Part shown: positions 44,701 through 53,147 of the stretch, one piece after another
How the letters are laid out: each line of letters begins with the position of its first letter
Numbering within the stretch: position 1 is the first letter of the stretch
Assembly: GCF_001754075.1 (NCBI RefSeq)
Contig: NZ_MIEH01000007.1
Span: 158,021 to 222,020 of the forward strand
Origin: Merdimonas faecis
GTDB lineage: Bacteria; Bacillota; Clostridia; Lachnospirales; Lachnospiraceae
Direction of reading: 5' to 3'
Length of the DNA: 64,000 bases
The notes under the pieces: model-generated
Seen by the model: only the letters and a program-made list of their open reading frames with translations
Databases searched by the model: none
What the model was told of the DNA's origin: nothing
Position numbers and translations under genes: made by a program

Positions 44701-44824
44701 TTTAGGGATGAGCAAAACGCAGGTTTTGCAAAGGTGCAACGCAAGATATAGCGTCTCACGCATTAGATATACCATATATGCTACTGCACTATATGTACAA
44801 ATTGGCGTTTCGCTCATCCCTGAA
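44701..44824. repeat. MITE-like element with 20-bp terminal inverted repeats
   Basis: Ends TTTAGGGATGAGCAAAACGC (44701-44720) and, inverted at 44805-44824, TTCAGGGATGAGCGAAACGC differ at two positions. Total about 124 bp with no coding capacity. The 9-mer AATATACTT occurs at both edges (44694-44702, 44823-44831), possibly a target duplication overlapping the ends. It sits 18 bp before the DtxR-like start. Confidence 0.5.
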
Positions 44825-44895
44825 TATACTTATGAACTATATGTAACCTATCATAATTTTGTCAGTTGTTTCAACAAGAGGAGTAATTACACGAT

Positions 44896-45483
44896 TCAAT
44901 TTACTCCATATTTAGAAAACTGCTTTTTTAGCGCACATTTTCCAATTATTCCTCCAAGTAAAGCCAGAAGTATCGTTGCGGCGATCATAGCAGGCAATAC
45001 CCAAACTGGAGTCATGGCTTCCATCGCCGCGGCATATTCGGCAGACATTTCCTCTATCGCTTTATCAATGGTATATTCCCTGAAAACCCAAATATAAATG
45101 GGAGAGCCAGACATACCAAACGAGAAGAAGATATAGCTGATTAAATTCCCCTTGAAGCTGTTATATCCGCTTGCTTTCCTTACGACTTCTGCAAAAATTG
45201 CACTTGCAATAAGCGTTACAATTACCAAATTTGAAAGTTCGCCTGCGATAAAGTAAATAAGGCCAACAATTAGGTTCATTAATATAGCTACCCCGGCTTT
45301 TTGTTCTTTTGCCATGATATACATATAAGGGATACCTGCCAACAAGCCAATAAAAGCGGACATAAAAATCCAAGTGAATGGAGTGAAACTGCCTGACATC
45401 ATAACCAGCATTGTAATCACAAAGTAAATCAGTGAAAACCCGATTGTAAGCATGACATCCTTACCTGTCCATGTTTTGTCCAT
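44896..45483 (-). CDS. Cassette C, orphan second S protein (MptD/Trep_Strep type)
   Basis: 195 residues from MDKTWTGKDVMLTIGFSLIY, start chosen for AAAGGGGGG upstream; the frame to 45501 is less likely. About six membrane segments; the ending IGKCALKKQFSKYGVN is a diverged form of KKHFEKAGIV. It overlaps the upstream ABC gene by 23 bp. In cassette A the same position holds S2 followed by T2 and A2, but here no T or ATPase follows. It must share the T/A module of cassette C, or cassette C has lost those genes. Confidence 0.75.
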   Translation of the reverse strand: MDKTWTGKDVMLTIGFSLIYFVITMLVMMSGSFTPFTWIFMSAFIGLLAGIPYMYIMAKEQKAGVAILMNLIVGLIYFIAGELSNLVIVTLIASAIFAEVVRKASGYNSFKGNLISYIFFSFGMSGSPIYIWVFREYTIDKAIEEMSAEYAAAMEAMTPVWVLPAMIAATILLALLGGIIGKCALKKQFSKYGVN

Positions 45484-47251
45484 GGATAACCCCCCTTTCA
45501 TTTTGACCTATGGCCCATCCTTCTGCTTTTTCTCGAATATGTATAAACCTCTGATATAACCCGGCCTCATTAGCCAGTTCTTTATGCGTCCCACGCTGCA
45601 CTACCCTTCCTTCATCAATGACAAGAATCTGATCTGCATTTTCAATCGTTGCCAATCGGTGTGCAATTACAATAATTGTTTTCCCGTGAGTAAGTGCGCT
45701 GATTGCCTGTTGTATGAGGTGTTCATTCTCAGGATCGACGCTTGCGGTCGCTTCGTCCAGAATCACAATAGGGGCATCCTTTAACATTGCACGAGCAATC
45801 GAAACGCGTTGCTTTTCTCCTCCTGACAGAGTGGAGCCGCCTTCTCCAATCACTGTATCATACCCATCGGGCAAAGCCATAATAAAGTCATGACAGCACG
45901 CTGCTTTTGCGGCAGCAATCATATCATCCTCATTAGCCAAAGGATTTCCAAATAAAATATTGTTGCGAATCGTATCATGGAATAAATAGACATTCTGAAA
46001 TACCATGCTTATATTTTTGAGCAGAGAATCACAAGTAAATTCTTTTACATTTCTGCCCCCTATGGTGATTTCACCGCTTTGAATATCGTAAAATCGTGCC
46101 AACAGACTACATATTGTTGTCTTTCCGCTGCCAGACGGTCCAACGATTGCCGTTGTCGTGTTCTGTGGAATGTGGAAAGATACATGGCTCAAAACTTCTC
46201 TGCTGTCATAGCTAAAAGACACATCCTTAAAATCAATATCATAATAATTAATGGATATGTCGCGGCCATCCTTATCAATAAACTCCGCAGTTTCAATGCT
46301 TTGCAGTTTTTCAGCAATAGTATCCAACATTTCCAAAATATGCATTGAATTATCAGCTGCTTCTATCGTGTTGAACATAACATAACTGTAAACGATCAGC
46401 ATAAGAGCCATTGGAAGATCTATTTTCCCATTAAGAGCCAGAAATGCGGTAATTATCGTAATTGCGCTGGTGCCTAAATAGAGACCCAAACGATGAAGGG
46501 CATCACATGGGGCAAAATTCCGCTCCATACGGATATTGATTTCACGCGATTTTTTATAAGATCTATAAAGTCCCTCTGACGCTACGCCTTCCTGCTTGAA
46601 AGACTTTACAACGGCCATTCCTCGCACATACTGAACAATCTCATCGGCCATTTCATTGATGCTCTCTTGTCGGATAGGCGAGTTCTTTCGGCTCTGATAT
46701 TCTATAAGCTGTAACCCAACCGAAGATATAATAATAGCCAAAAATGCTGCCAAGCCAAGAGCCGGAGAAAAGAAAAAAAGGCAGATGATTGTCAGGATCA
46801 GAAAAATATAACTATCGACAATATTATTGATGACATTCATTGCCTGCATTTCAAAAAAAGCAAGGTCTGTTGTTATTGCGGTGGTTAATTCGCCCATATT
46901 CTTTTTTTGCAGAAAGCCCAGCGACACACGCTTGAGAATATCGCCAATTTTTAATCTCTCCGCAGTTGTAACCTCATGGACGATACTGTCTTGTTTCGAA
47001 GCCCGCACATAAGCAAATAACCACCGAACCAAAATAGAGCCGATAATGACGCCAAGCAAATAGAATACATGATTACTACGCAAAGCAGCGAGACCATTGG
47101 CATCGTCCCAGATAACCTTGATTGTCCATACCCCGCAAATAATAGGAACAATTCCAAGTATATTGTTTACCATAGAAAGTACTATGCCAAGATACAGCCT
47201 GCCTTTGTGCTGTTTCATCATGTGAAAAAGCCTTTTCAATATCCTAATCAT
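45461..47251 (-). CDS. Cassette C, exporter-fold ABC half-transporter 2
   Basis: 596 residues; MIRILKRLFHMMKQHKGRLY at 47251 overlaps the partner stop as ATGA, and the longer frame was rejected. Membrane domain of six helices including VTTAERLKIGDILKRVSLGF; ATPase GPSGSGKTT near 372, LSGGEKQ near 473, IVILDEATASVDPENE near 493. Counterpart of 21603 and 30724. It continues 23 bp into the orphan S gene. Confidence 0.85.
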   Translation of the reverse strand: MIRILKRLFHMMKQHKGRLYLGIVLSMVNNILGIVPIICGVWTIKVIWDDANGLAALRSNHVFYLLGVIIGSILVRWLFAYVRASKQDSIVHEVTTAERLKIGDILKRVSLGFLQKKNMGELTTAITTDLAFFEMQAMNVINNIVDSYIFLILTIICLFFFSPALGLAAFLAIIISSVGLQLIEYQSRKNSPIRQESINEMADEIVQYVRGMAVVKSFKQEGVASEGLYRSYKKSREINIRMERNFAPCDALHRLGLYLGTSAITIITAFLALNGKIDLPMALMLIVYSYVMFNTIEAADNSMHILEMLDTIAEKLQSIETAEFIDKDGRDISINYYDIDFKDVSFSYDSREVLSHVSFHIPQNTTTAIVGPSGSGKTTICSLLARFYDIQSGEITIGGRNVKEFTCDSLLKNISMVFQNVYLFHDTIRNNILFGNPLANEDDMIAAAKAACCHDFIMALPDGYDTVIGEGGSTLSGGEKQRVSIARAMLKDAPIVILDEATASVDPENEHLIQQAISALTHGKTIIVIAHRLATIENADQILVIDEGRVVQRGTHKELANEAGLYQRFIHIREKAEGWAIGQNERGVIHGQNMDR

Positions 47252-49014
47252 GCCAGCACCTCCGTTTCCGCCTGATTTACAGACCATTTTTTTGCTCCGA
47301 TATGAGCCTCCCACATATCCTTATAAATCGAACTGCTCTGTAACAATTCCTCGTGAGTTCCGGTTTGTATGATTTCACCACTTTTTACCAGCAGTATCTT
47401 ATCTACATTTTTAATGGTAGATAAACGGTGAGCAATCACAAGGAGCGTTTTGCCTCTTGTTAATTCTGCAATTGCTTCCTGGATTTTTGATTCATTCTGC
47501 GGATCAGTAAAGGAAGTCGCCTCATCCAAAATAATGATGGGAGCATTTTTCAGAATAGCTCGTGCAATGGCGATACGCTGACGCTCACCGCCAGATAATT
47601 TGTCTCCGGCCTCGCCAGCCGTGGATTGATACCCGTTTTCCAGCTTGCTGATGAATTCATCACACTGTGCTTTGCGAGCAGCGTCTAATACTTGTTCATT
47701 TGTAGCCTTTGGATTTCCAAGCCGTATGTTTTCAAGGATGGAGCAGTTAAAAAGAAAATTGTCCTGTGTTACAAAACTCACTTCATCCGCAAGTTGAGAC
47801 AAAGGTATTTCTTTGATATTAACTCCACCTATATAAATATCGCCCTTTGTGGTATCCCAAAACCTTGCAATCAACCGAGCAAGTGTTGATTTTCCACCAC
47901 CTGACGAGCCAACAAGGGCATAGAAAGACTTTTCCGGAATTGTAAGACTGACATCATGGATTACATCTTCGTCTCCTGTGTAAGAAAAAGTAACATGATC
48001 CAGTTGTATATCATGGTGTGTAATAGTTTTTTCTCCGTTTACAAGAGGCAATTCTCCAATATCAAATGTCTTATTGATCGAGTTGACGGAATACTGGATG
48101 CTCTTGATTTGATTAAAGAATAAAATAAATCGACCCAAACTGCTGACAAGCCCCATCGACAAAAGCATCGCCATTGTAAGCTTAGCTAATGTCGTACTGC
48201 CGGAAAGATATAGCATCGTCCCGATTGGAAGGACACCCAACAGAGTTGTCGGTAATATTACCGCGCCTAAAGTGGTGTACTTCCAAGTGGATTTATACCA
48301 ATCAAGAGTTGTTTTCTTGAAATTTTCGACAGCTTTTCTATACTTCTCATATGAAGAAGTGGATTGATTAAATGCTTTTACAACCTCAATCCCTTCAACA
48401 TACTCAATAACAACGCTGTTCATGGTTTCGTTAGCTTCCATGTATTTTTTATAAGTTTTGTTATAACCACCCAACATCATTCCATAAGGGATCATGGCGA
48501 GTGGGATTGATATTAGAGATGCAAGCGCAAGCCGAAAATCAATCATGCAAAGATACACGAAAACAGCCAGGGGAAGGACAAGCGCCCCGGCGCCTTCGGG
48601 TATTACATGAGCCAATGGGATCTCGATATTCTCTATCTGGTCTACTACAATATTTTTTACCTTTCCGGCGTTGATGCTTTGTGTAACACCAAGAGGAGCC
48701 TTCAGCAGCTTTTCTGCAACCCGCTTTCTCATAAGTTCCAAAATAGTGTATGCGGAAATATGGGACAGAGTTGTGGATATAGCGTGGAATATTACTTTAA
48801 TCAAGAAACCCACAACACAAACAATCCCCCAATGAATGATCTCCCCAGCAGTAGCCGTTTCATTCAAAAACATTACAATGATATGGTAGGCTGCGACAAA
48901 CGGTATGATTCCGCCGCCCACAGAGATCAGCGCGCAGAGTACGGACAATGTTAATTTCCCTTTGCATGGTTTTGCATAGGCAAAAATGCTGCCAAGCAGT
49001 CCTTTTTCTTTCAT
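47248..49014 (-). CDS. Cassette C, exporter-fold ABC half-transporter 1
   Basis: 588 residues. LSHISAYTILELMRKRVAEK and PLAHVIPEGAGALVLPLAVF align with the A and B counterparts. ATPase GSSGGGKST (Ser for Pro) near 369, LSGGERQ near 472, IIILDEATSFTDPQNE near 491. AGGAGG precedes the ATG, 19 bp after the ECF ATPase. Confidence 0.85.
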   Translation of the reverse strand: MKEKGLLGSIFAYAKPCKGKLTLSVLCALISVGGGIIPFVAAYHIIVMFLNETATAGEIIHWGIVCVVGFLIKVIFHAISTTLSHISAYTILELMRKRVAEKLLKAPLGVTQSINAGKVKNIVVDQIENIEIPLAHVIPEGAGALVLPLAVFVYLCMIDFRLALASLISIPLAMIPYGMMLGGYNKTYKKYMEANETMNSVVIEYVEGIEVVKAFNQSTSSYEKYRKAVENFKKTTLDWYKSTWKYTTLGAVILPTTLLGVLPIGTMLYLSGSTTLAKLTMAMLLSMGLVSSLGRFILFFNQIKSIQYSVNSINKTFDIGELPLVNGEKTITHHDIQLDHVTFSYTGDEDVIHDVSLTIPEKSFYALVGSSGGGKSTLARLIARFWDTTKGDIYIGGVNIKEIPLSQLADEVSFVTQDNFLFNCSILENIRLGNPKATNEQVLDAARKAQCDEFISKLENGYQSTAGEAGDKLSGGERQRIAIARAILKNAPIIILDEATSFTDPQNESKIQEAIAELTRGKTLLVIAHRLSTIKNVDKILLVKSGEIIQTGTHEELLQSSSIYKDMWEAHIGAKKWSVNQAETEVLA

Positions 49015-49033
49015 TTTCCATCAATCCTCCTTC

Positions 49034-50497
49034 TTAAAATAAAATTTGATAGATTTGGTGTGCTGTTTCTTCCTTTACTTCAAAATAATCAGCAACACTT
49101 CCCAATTTAAGATGGCAAATATGTGTACAAGTTGACAATAAAAACTCATAGTCGTGAGAGGTCACGAATAGCACTTTCCCTTCTTCAGATAAATCGTGAA
49201 GCAGGGAAGAAACATTTTTCATGCTGATATAATCAAGACCGCTGGTAGGCTCATCAAAACAAATAACATCCGTGTTTTTCATGCAGGCAACGGCGATGCA
49301 CAGTCTTTGTTTCTGACCACCAGACAGTGAGGCGGGGTGTTGTTGCAAATAGTCTGAGAGACCCATTTTTTCAAGTAAGGCAAGCCCTTTTTGGCGCAAC
49401 GCTTGATCCTTACCACTTCCAAGATATAATTCCTTTTCAACGCTTTCTGTAAATAGCTGATAGTCACTGTTTTGCATTACAAGAAAGGTGTCTCTGTTTC
49501 TTATTTTGGGAGAAGCGGGTTTCCCGTCAATAAGAAAGCTTCCTCCCATCTCTTTCTTTAACCCGCAAACAATTTCCAAAAGTGTGCTTTTTCCTACGCC
49601 ATTATGGCCTACAATACCAACGACATCTCCTCTTGCCGCTGAAATCTCAACATTTTCTAATATCACATCATTTTTTCCGTAGCGATAAGAAATACGATCC
49701 AGGCATACGAAATCATTTCCCTTTTTGAGAAAATCGAAGGGATGTGGTTTGATTGACAACAAATTCATGCTGCGAAGGCCCATTTCATTTGCATCAGAGT
49801 TTGAAAGTTTCTGAAATTCTTCTCTACTGATTTCTCTTTTGATTTTCCCATGTTCTATCAGGATTGCTCTGTCCGCTATATCCTTTAAGTAATGTATGCG
49901 ATGTTCTGAGATGACAATTGTGTAGCCTCTTTTCTTTAGGACATCCAATATAGCCATTAAGCGTTTTGTTGCCGATGTGTCTAAATTTGCAGATGGTTCA
50001 TCCAAAACAAGTATCTTAGGTGATAACGCATAGACGGAAGCGATTGCAACAGATTGCTTTTCGCCACTGGACAGTTCAAAAATACTCCGTTCAAGCAAGC
50101 GGTTAATCTGAAGATCATTTGCTGCTTTTTCAATACGGCGGCAAAGCTCCTCTCTCGGTAATCCTACATTCTCGCAGGAGAATGCGATTTCAGCAGTTGT
50201 ATCCGTTGCAAAGAACTGGGAACGAGGATCTTGAAATACTGAACCAACAATCCCTGCCAAATCCTGAATATCAAGATCAGAAGTATCCTGACCGTCAATA
50301 TAAACTTTTCCTTCTAATTTACCTTCAAAAAATTCCGGCACAAGACGATTGATAAGGCGGGTAATTGTTGTCTTTCCGCAACCAGAACTCCCCACCAATA
50401 CCACAAATTCTCCTTGACGAATATGTAAATTGATATGCTCCAACGCATCATCTTTGGAATTGGAATACCGGAATGAAACATCTTCAATTTGTATCAC
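49034..50497 (-). CDS. Cassette C, ECF ATPase (two fused ABC domains)
   Basis: 487 residues. Domain 1: GSSGCGKTT, VFQDPRSQFF, LSSGEKQ, VLDEPSANLD. Domain 2: GHNGVGKST, MQNSDYQLF, LSGGQKQ, CFDEPTSGLD. A C-terminal extension of about 20 residues (VADYFEVKEETAHQIYQILF) is longer than in A or B. It starts directly after the T stop. Confidence 0.88.
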   Translation of the reverse strand: MIQIEDVSFRYSNSKDDALEHINLHIRQGEFVVLVGSSGCGKTTITRLINRLVPEFFEGKLEGKVYIDGQDTSDLDIQDLAGIVGSVFQDPRSQFFATDTTAEIAFSCENVGLPREELCRRIEKAANDLQINRLLERSIFELSSGEKQSVAIASVYALSPKILVLDEPSANLDTSATKRLMAILDVLKKRGYTIVISEHRIHYLKDIADRAILIEHGKIKREISREEFQKLSNSDANEMGLRSMNLLSIKPHPFDFLKKGNDFVCLDRISYRYGKNDVILENVEISAARGDVVGIVGHNGVGKSTLLEIVCGLKKEMGGSFLIDGKPASPKIRNRDTFLVMQNSDYQLFTESVEKELYLGSGKDQALRQKGLALLEKMGLSDYLQQHPASLSGGQKQRLCIAVACMKNTDVICFDEPTSGLDYISMKNVSSLLHDLSEEGKVLFVTSHDYEFLLSTCTHICHLKLGSVADYFEVKEETAHQIYQILF

Positions 50498-51229
50498 TCA
50501 GAGTCCTCCTTTCTCAAGAATGATATTTACGGCAAGCCCCCCAAAGACAGCAATTACAATAACGCCTGTGGCAAGAAAATCTCTTGGCCGCAATCGGACA
50601 TCTCTATAAGATGTTCTTTTTGTCTCCAAATCCAATCCTCTTGTCATAGCGGATGCGGCTAATTCATCAGCAATCGTCATACTACGTATTACCAGCGGAA
50701 TAACTGCATACTCACATGTTCTAAGCGGATGCAATAAAATATTTTTTGTATTCAATCCGATACCTCGAAGTTTCATTGTATTACTAATTGATCGAAATTC
50801 GTCCTGCACTGTTGGAATATAACGAAACGCCACTGCTAGTGCGATAGTCCCTCCTTTGGGGACATGCATGTTCTGCATCGCAGTTACGAAATCACTAACC
50901 CGCAAATGACTTCCCATCCATGCTCCCATTACAAAAAATACGACAATCCGTTCAAGCATAAAGAGTATCATTCCAATTCCAGCAGCAGCACCGCTTTCAG
51001 GTGCAAAAGAAAGAAGCAGATTTAAAAGCAAGAATACCGTAAAAAGTATTCCTGCCTTTTTTGCACCTCGCCAAAGACCGCGCGCAAGGTAAAGGATAAT
51101 CACAAGGAAATATATCCAAATTAAAGCTAATATGTTAGGAGCGCTAAACGTCACAGAAGCAAAAAACACCACTAACAGTAATTTCATTCGGGGATCTAAT
51201 TCAGGTAAATGATGTATTCTAGTATTCAT
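50498..51229 (-). CDS. Cassette C, ECF transmembrane (T) protein
   Basis: 243 residues, beginning MNTRIHHLPELDPRMKLLLV, with about five membrane helices. Coupling motifs NTMKLRGIGLN and SAMTRGLDLETKRTSY are both standard. The C-terminal RPRDFLATGVIVIAVFGGLA helix is longer than in B. It begins 2 bp after the S stop. Confidence 0.86.
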   Translation of the reverse strand: MNTRIHHLPELDPRMKLLLVVFFASVTFSAPNILALIWIYFLVIILYLARGLWRGAKKAGILFTVFLLLNLLLSFAPESGAAAGIGMILFMLERIVVFFVMGAWMGSHLRVSDFVTAMQNMHVPKGGTIALAVAFRYIPTVQDEFRSISNTMKLRGIGLNTKNILLHPLRTCEYAVIPLVIRSMTIADELAASAMTRGLDLETKRTSYRDVRLRPRDFLATGVIVIAVFGGLAVNIILEKGGL

Positions 51230-51231
51230 TT

Positions 51232-51834
51232 TTATACAATTCCTGCCTTTTCAAAATGCTTTTTTAGAAGTAATTTCCCAAGGAATGCTCCAACTATACA
51301 CCCTACGACTGTAGCAGCTAATCCCACAAAAAACATAGGTCCAATGAGCATATTAAACACGGTAGAGTAGAGGTCTGCATAAGCTGATACCGCAGCTAAA
51401 TACATATCTTTCATGAAAATAAGTGGTAATGTCATACCTAAATAAAGAAAAATCACCTGAACAGTAAAGCATAAAAGCATAGTAGAAAATTTACGACGAT
51501 CCAGTTTATCCCACAATAACTCTGCAATTACAGCACCAATAGCAATTACTATTGCAACCCCCCAAAAACTCATAAGCTGCATAGCTGCCCAAATAAGTCC
51601 AAACAATAATACAACCCCTTTTTTATTTACTTTTGTGAATAAAAGCATAAATATCGTTCCCCATACAACAGCACAAGCAGCAAAAACAAATAGGCTGCCC
51701 GCCACAGTCATGCCTATGGGCGCTCCAACGCCAGCATAGACAAGAAACATAAGCACATACATAATGGCTGCTGTTATGTAATCGCGCACATTCATTTTCT
51801 CATTATTTTTTGTTCTTCTTTTCTTTACTTCCAT
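51232..51834 (-). CDS. Cassette C, first ECF S protein (MptD/Trep_Strep type)
   Basis: 200 residues; N-terminal MNVRDYITAAIMYVLMFLVY after a basic stretch, about six membrane helices, C-terminal LGKLLLKKHFEKAGIV. Lead gene of the cassette C operon with AAGGAGG upstream and the GGTTAG dyad 16 nt before the ATG. The C-terminal signature is nearly identical to that of the cassette A lead S protein. Confidence 0.77.
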   Translation of the reverse strand: MEVKKRRTKNNEKMNVRDYITAAIMYVLMFLVYAGVGAPIGMTVAGSLFVFAACAVVWGTIFMLLFTKVNKKGVVLLFGLIWAAMQLMSFWGVAIVIAIGAVIAELLWDKLDRRKFSTMLLCFTVQVIFLYLGMTLPLIFMKDMYLAAVSAYADLYSTVFNMLIGPMFFVGLAATVVGCIVGAFLGKLLLKKHFEKAGIV

Positions 51835-51850
51835 TTCTTCATCCTCCTTA

Positions 51851-51868
51851 AATTAGTTGCAGCTAACC
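51851..51868 (-). promoter_or_regulatory. Shared cassette dyad (copy C): GGTTAG-N6-CTAATT
   Basis: GGTTAG CTGCAA CTAATT on the minus strand, 16 nt before the S gene, its right arm running into the RBS TTTAAGGAGG. Same spacing between arms as copies A and B, while neighbouring sequence differs, so the arms rather than shared ancestry of the whole stretch appear conserved. Confidence 0.55.
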
Positions 51869-51883
51869 TTTTGCGTCATATAA

Positions 51884-51909
51884 AGACTTGGTCTGTATTA
51901 AAACCAAGC
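51884..51909 (-). terminator. Hairpin directly after the cassette C tetR gene
   Basis: CTTGGT/ACCAAG stem with a 10-nt loop and TCTTTAT after it, adjoining the TetR stop. Weaker than the equivalent in cassette A but at the same position. Confidence 0.5.
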
Positions 51910-52521
51910 CTAAAAGCCAAAAACTGCTTGCCAATTAAAAAGTTTTGCGATTGTATTACAATACTGTAACGCTTTCTCTTTTGGCAATTCATGTTTAATG
52001 GGTTCAAAAATAACGGACCAGTAAGCTGTTAATATCATATGTATTTCATCTTCTTCAAGGCGAATAGATGAAATCTTTTTTTGATATGCAGTTTCTGTAA
52101 ACACCATTGTCCGTTTAGTATGGTCTGCTACAAAATCATTTAAAAAGTCAGAATGAACAGAACCTTCCGCATAGCATAACAGCAATCGAAATCCATCATA
52201 ATGCTCGTATAGAAATCCCATAATACCTTTTAATGTTTTTTCAGAACTGTCCCATACAGAACACATTTGATTTTTATCTAATTGCTCATAATCATATTGC
52301 TCTGTTTGCGACACTAAAGTTTCAACCGCTTGTAAAGTAGGAGATATTAGTGCTTCAAATAAAGCCTCTTTCCCTGAAAAGCGCTTATATAACGCTCCCG
52401 TTGTCACACCTGCTTTACTACAGATTGAACGTAAAGAAGCATCTGTAAATCCCTTTTCCAGAAATTCAGCTTTGGCACAGTCCAGTATTTTCGGATCAAT
52501 ACTACGATCTGGCAAAGACAT
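51910..52521 (-). CDS. TetR/AcrR-family regulator of cassette C
   Basis: 203 residues. HTH near 12-55 (CAKAEFLEKGFTDASLRSIC, AGVTTGALYKRFSGKEALFE), helical effector domain with WSVIFEPIKHELPKEKALQY near the end, a pattern also present in the cassette A TetR. AAAGGAGG precedes MSLPDRS. Promoter and operator lie directly upstream, so self-repression is likely. Confidence 0.86.
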   Translation of the reverse strand: MSLPDRSIDPKILDCAKAEFLEKGFTDASLRSICSKAGVTTGALYKRFSGKEALFEALISPTLQAVETLVSQTEQYDYEQLDKNQMCSVWDSSEKTLKGIMGFLYEHYDGFRLLLCYAEGSVHSDFLNDFVADHTKRTMVFTETAYQKKISSIRLEEDEIHMILTAYWSVIFEPIKHELPKEKALQYCNTIAKLFNWQAVFGF

Positions 52522-52543
52522 AATGTTCCTCCTTTCTATCAGT

Positions 52544-52604
52544 CTGATAACGTTGTTACTAATAACGATGTTATCAGTATAGCAGTTATAATCTTCTTTG
52601 TCAA
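52544..52604 (-). promoter_or_regulatory. Promoter and TetR operator of cassette C
   Basis: TTGACA (52604-52599), 17-nt spacer, TATACT (52581-52576). Overlapping its downstream edge is a 34-bp imperfect palindrome (52544-52577) with arms CTGATAACGTTGTTA and TAACGATGTTATCAG, 13 of 15 positions symmetric. Same length as the cassette A palindrome but different sequence, matching the divergence of the two TetR proteins. Confidence 0.75.
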
Positions 52605-52647
52605 TAGAAACTATATAATAGTTGGTTCAAACGAATTAGCACAAATC

Positions 52648-52796
52648 GGCAAGCAATGCAAACTTACGTAAGTTTGCCAATTACAGAGGATTTCCCGGAG
52701 ACGGGAAATCCTCTGTAATGCTTGTTGGTGATACCTCCCCAAACCCCAAAGATCGCCACCTGCGGTGACGGCTGCGCGTTTCTTCGTAACGCTGAA
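52648..52796. repeat. Structured repeat element, copy 2
   Basis: Same framework and orientation as 38211-38358. Closing stem CAAGCA (52650-52655)/TGCTTG (52719-52724); hairpin I GCAAACTT/AAGTTTGC; hairpin II a perfect 17-bp stem TTACAGAGGATTTCCCG and complement; conserved GTTGGTGATACCTCCCCAAA; hairpin III CACC/GGTG; hairpin IV GCGTT/AACGC; then CTGAA. Hairpin II is unrelated in sequence to copy 1 yet fully paired. The adjoining 52797-53147 holds only weak open frames that I could not recognise. Confidence 0.65.
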
Positions 52797-53147
52797 TACC
52801 CAAAGCAGGAAACAATTACTGCCGGTTCTGTTCCTCTTTCCTCTGTGTCTCATGCCCTTTATTAATAATTCACTTTCTTTAGTCAGTTGCTCTAATTGTC
52901 CGCAACTTATCCCCATTTCAGCGCATCTGCCTACTCTTCTTCGTCTCCCCACAAAACGTGCAGAAAAATCCTTATAAATACAGGCTCAATTTTGCTAAAT
53001 TGCGGACATACACCATCCTTTTTCAGCTGCAATAGCTCAACTGATATCGGATAAACCGTATACACTCTCAATGGCAGAAAAAAACAGCCAGCCTTAATTG
53101 ACTGACTGTCATATTCTCTGCACTCCATTATCAATATATATTAGTCA

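Noticed and set aside
52611..52952. 113-codon minus-strand frame across structured copy 2
   Set aside because: It is the reverse reading of the hairpin element, not conserved as protein in copy 1.
52931..53134. 67-codon minus-strand frame before the SLOG gene end
   Set aside because: No ribosome-binding site and no recognisable family; could be a remnant but not supportable.
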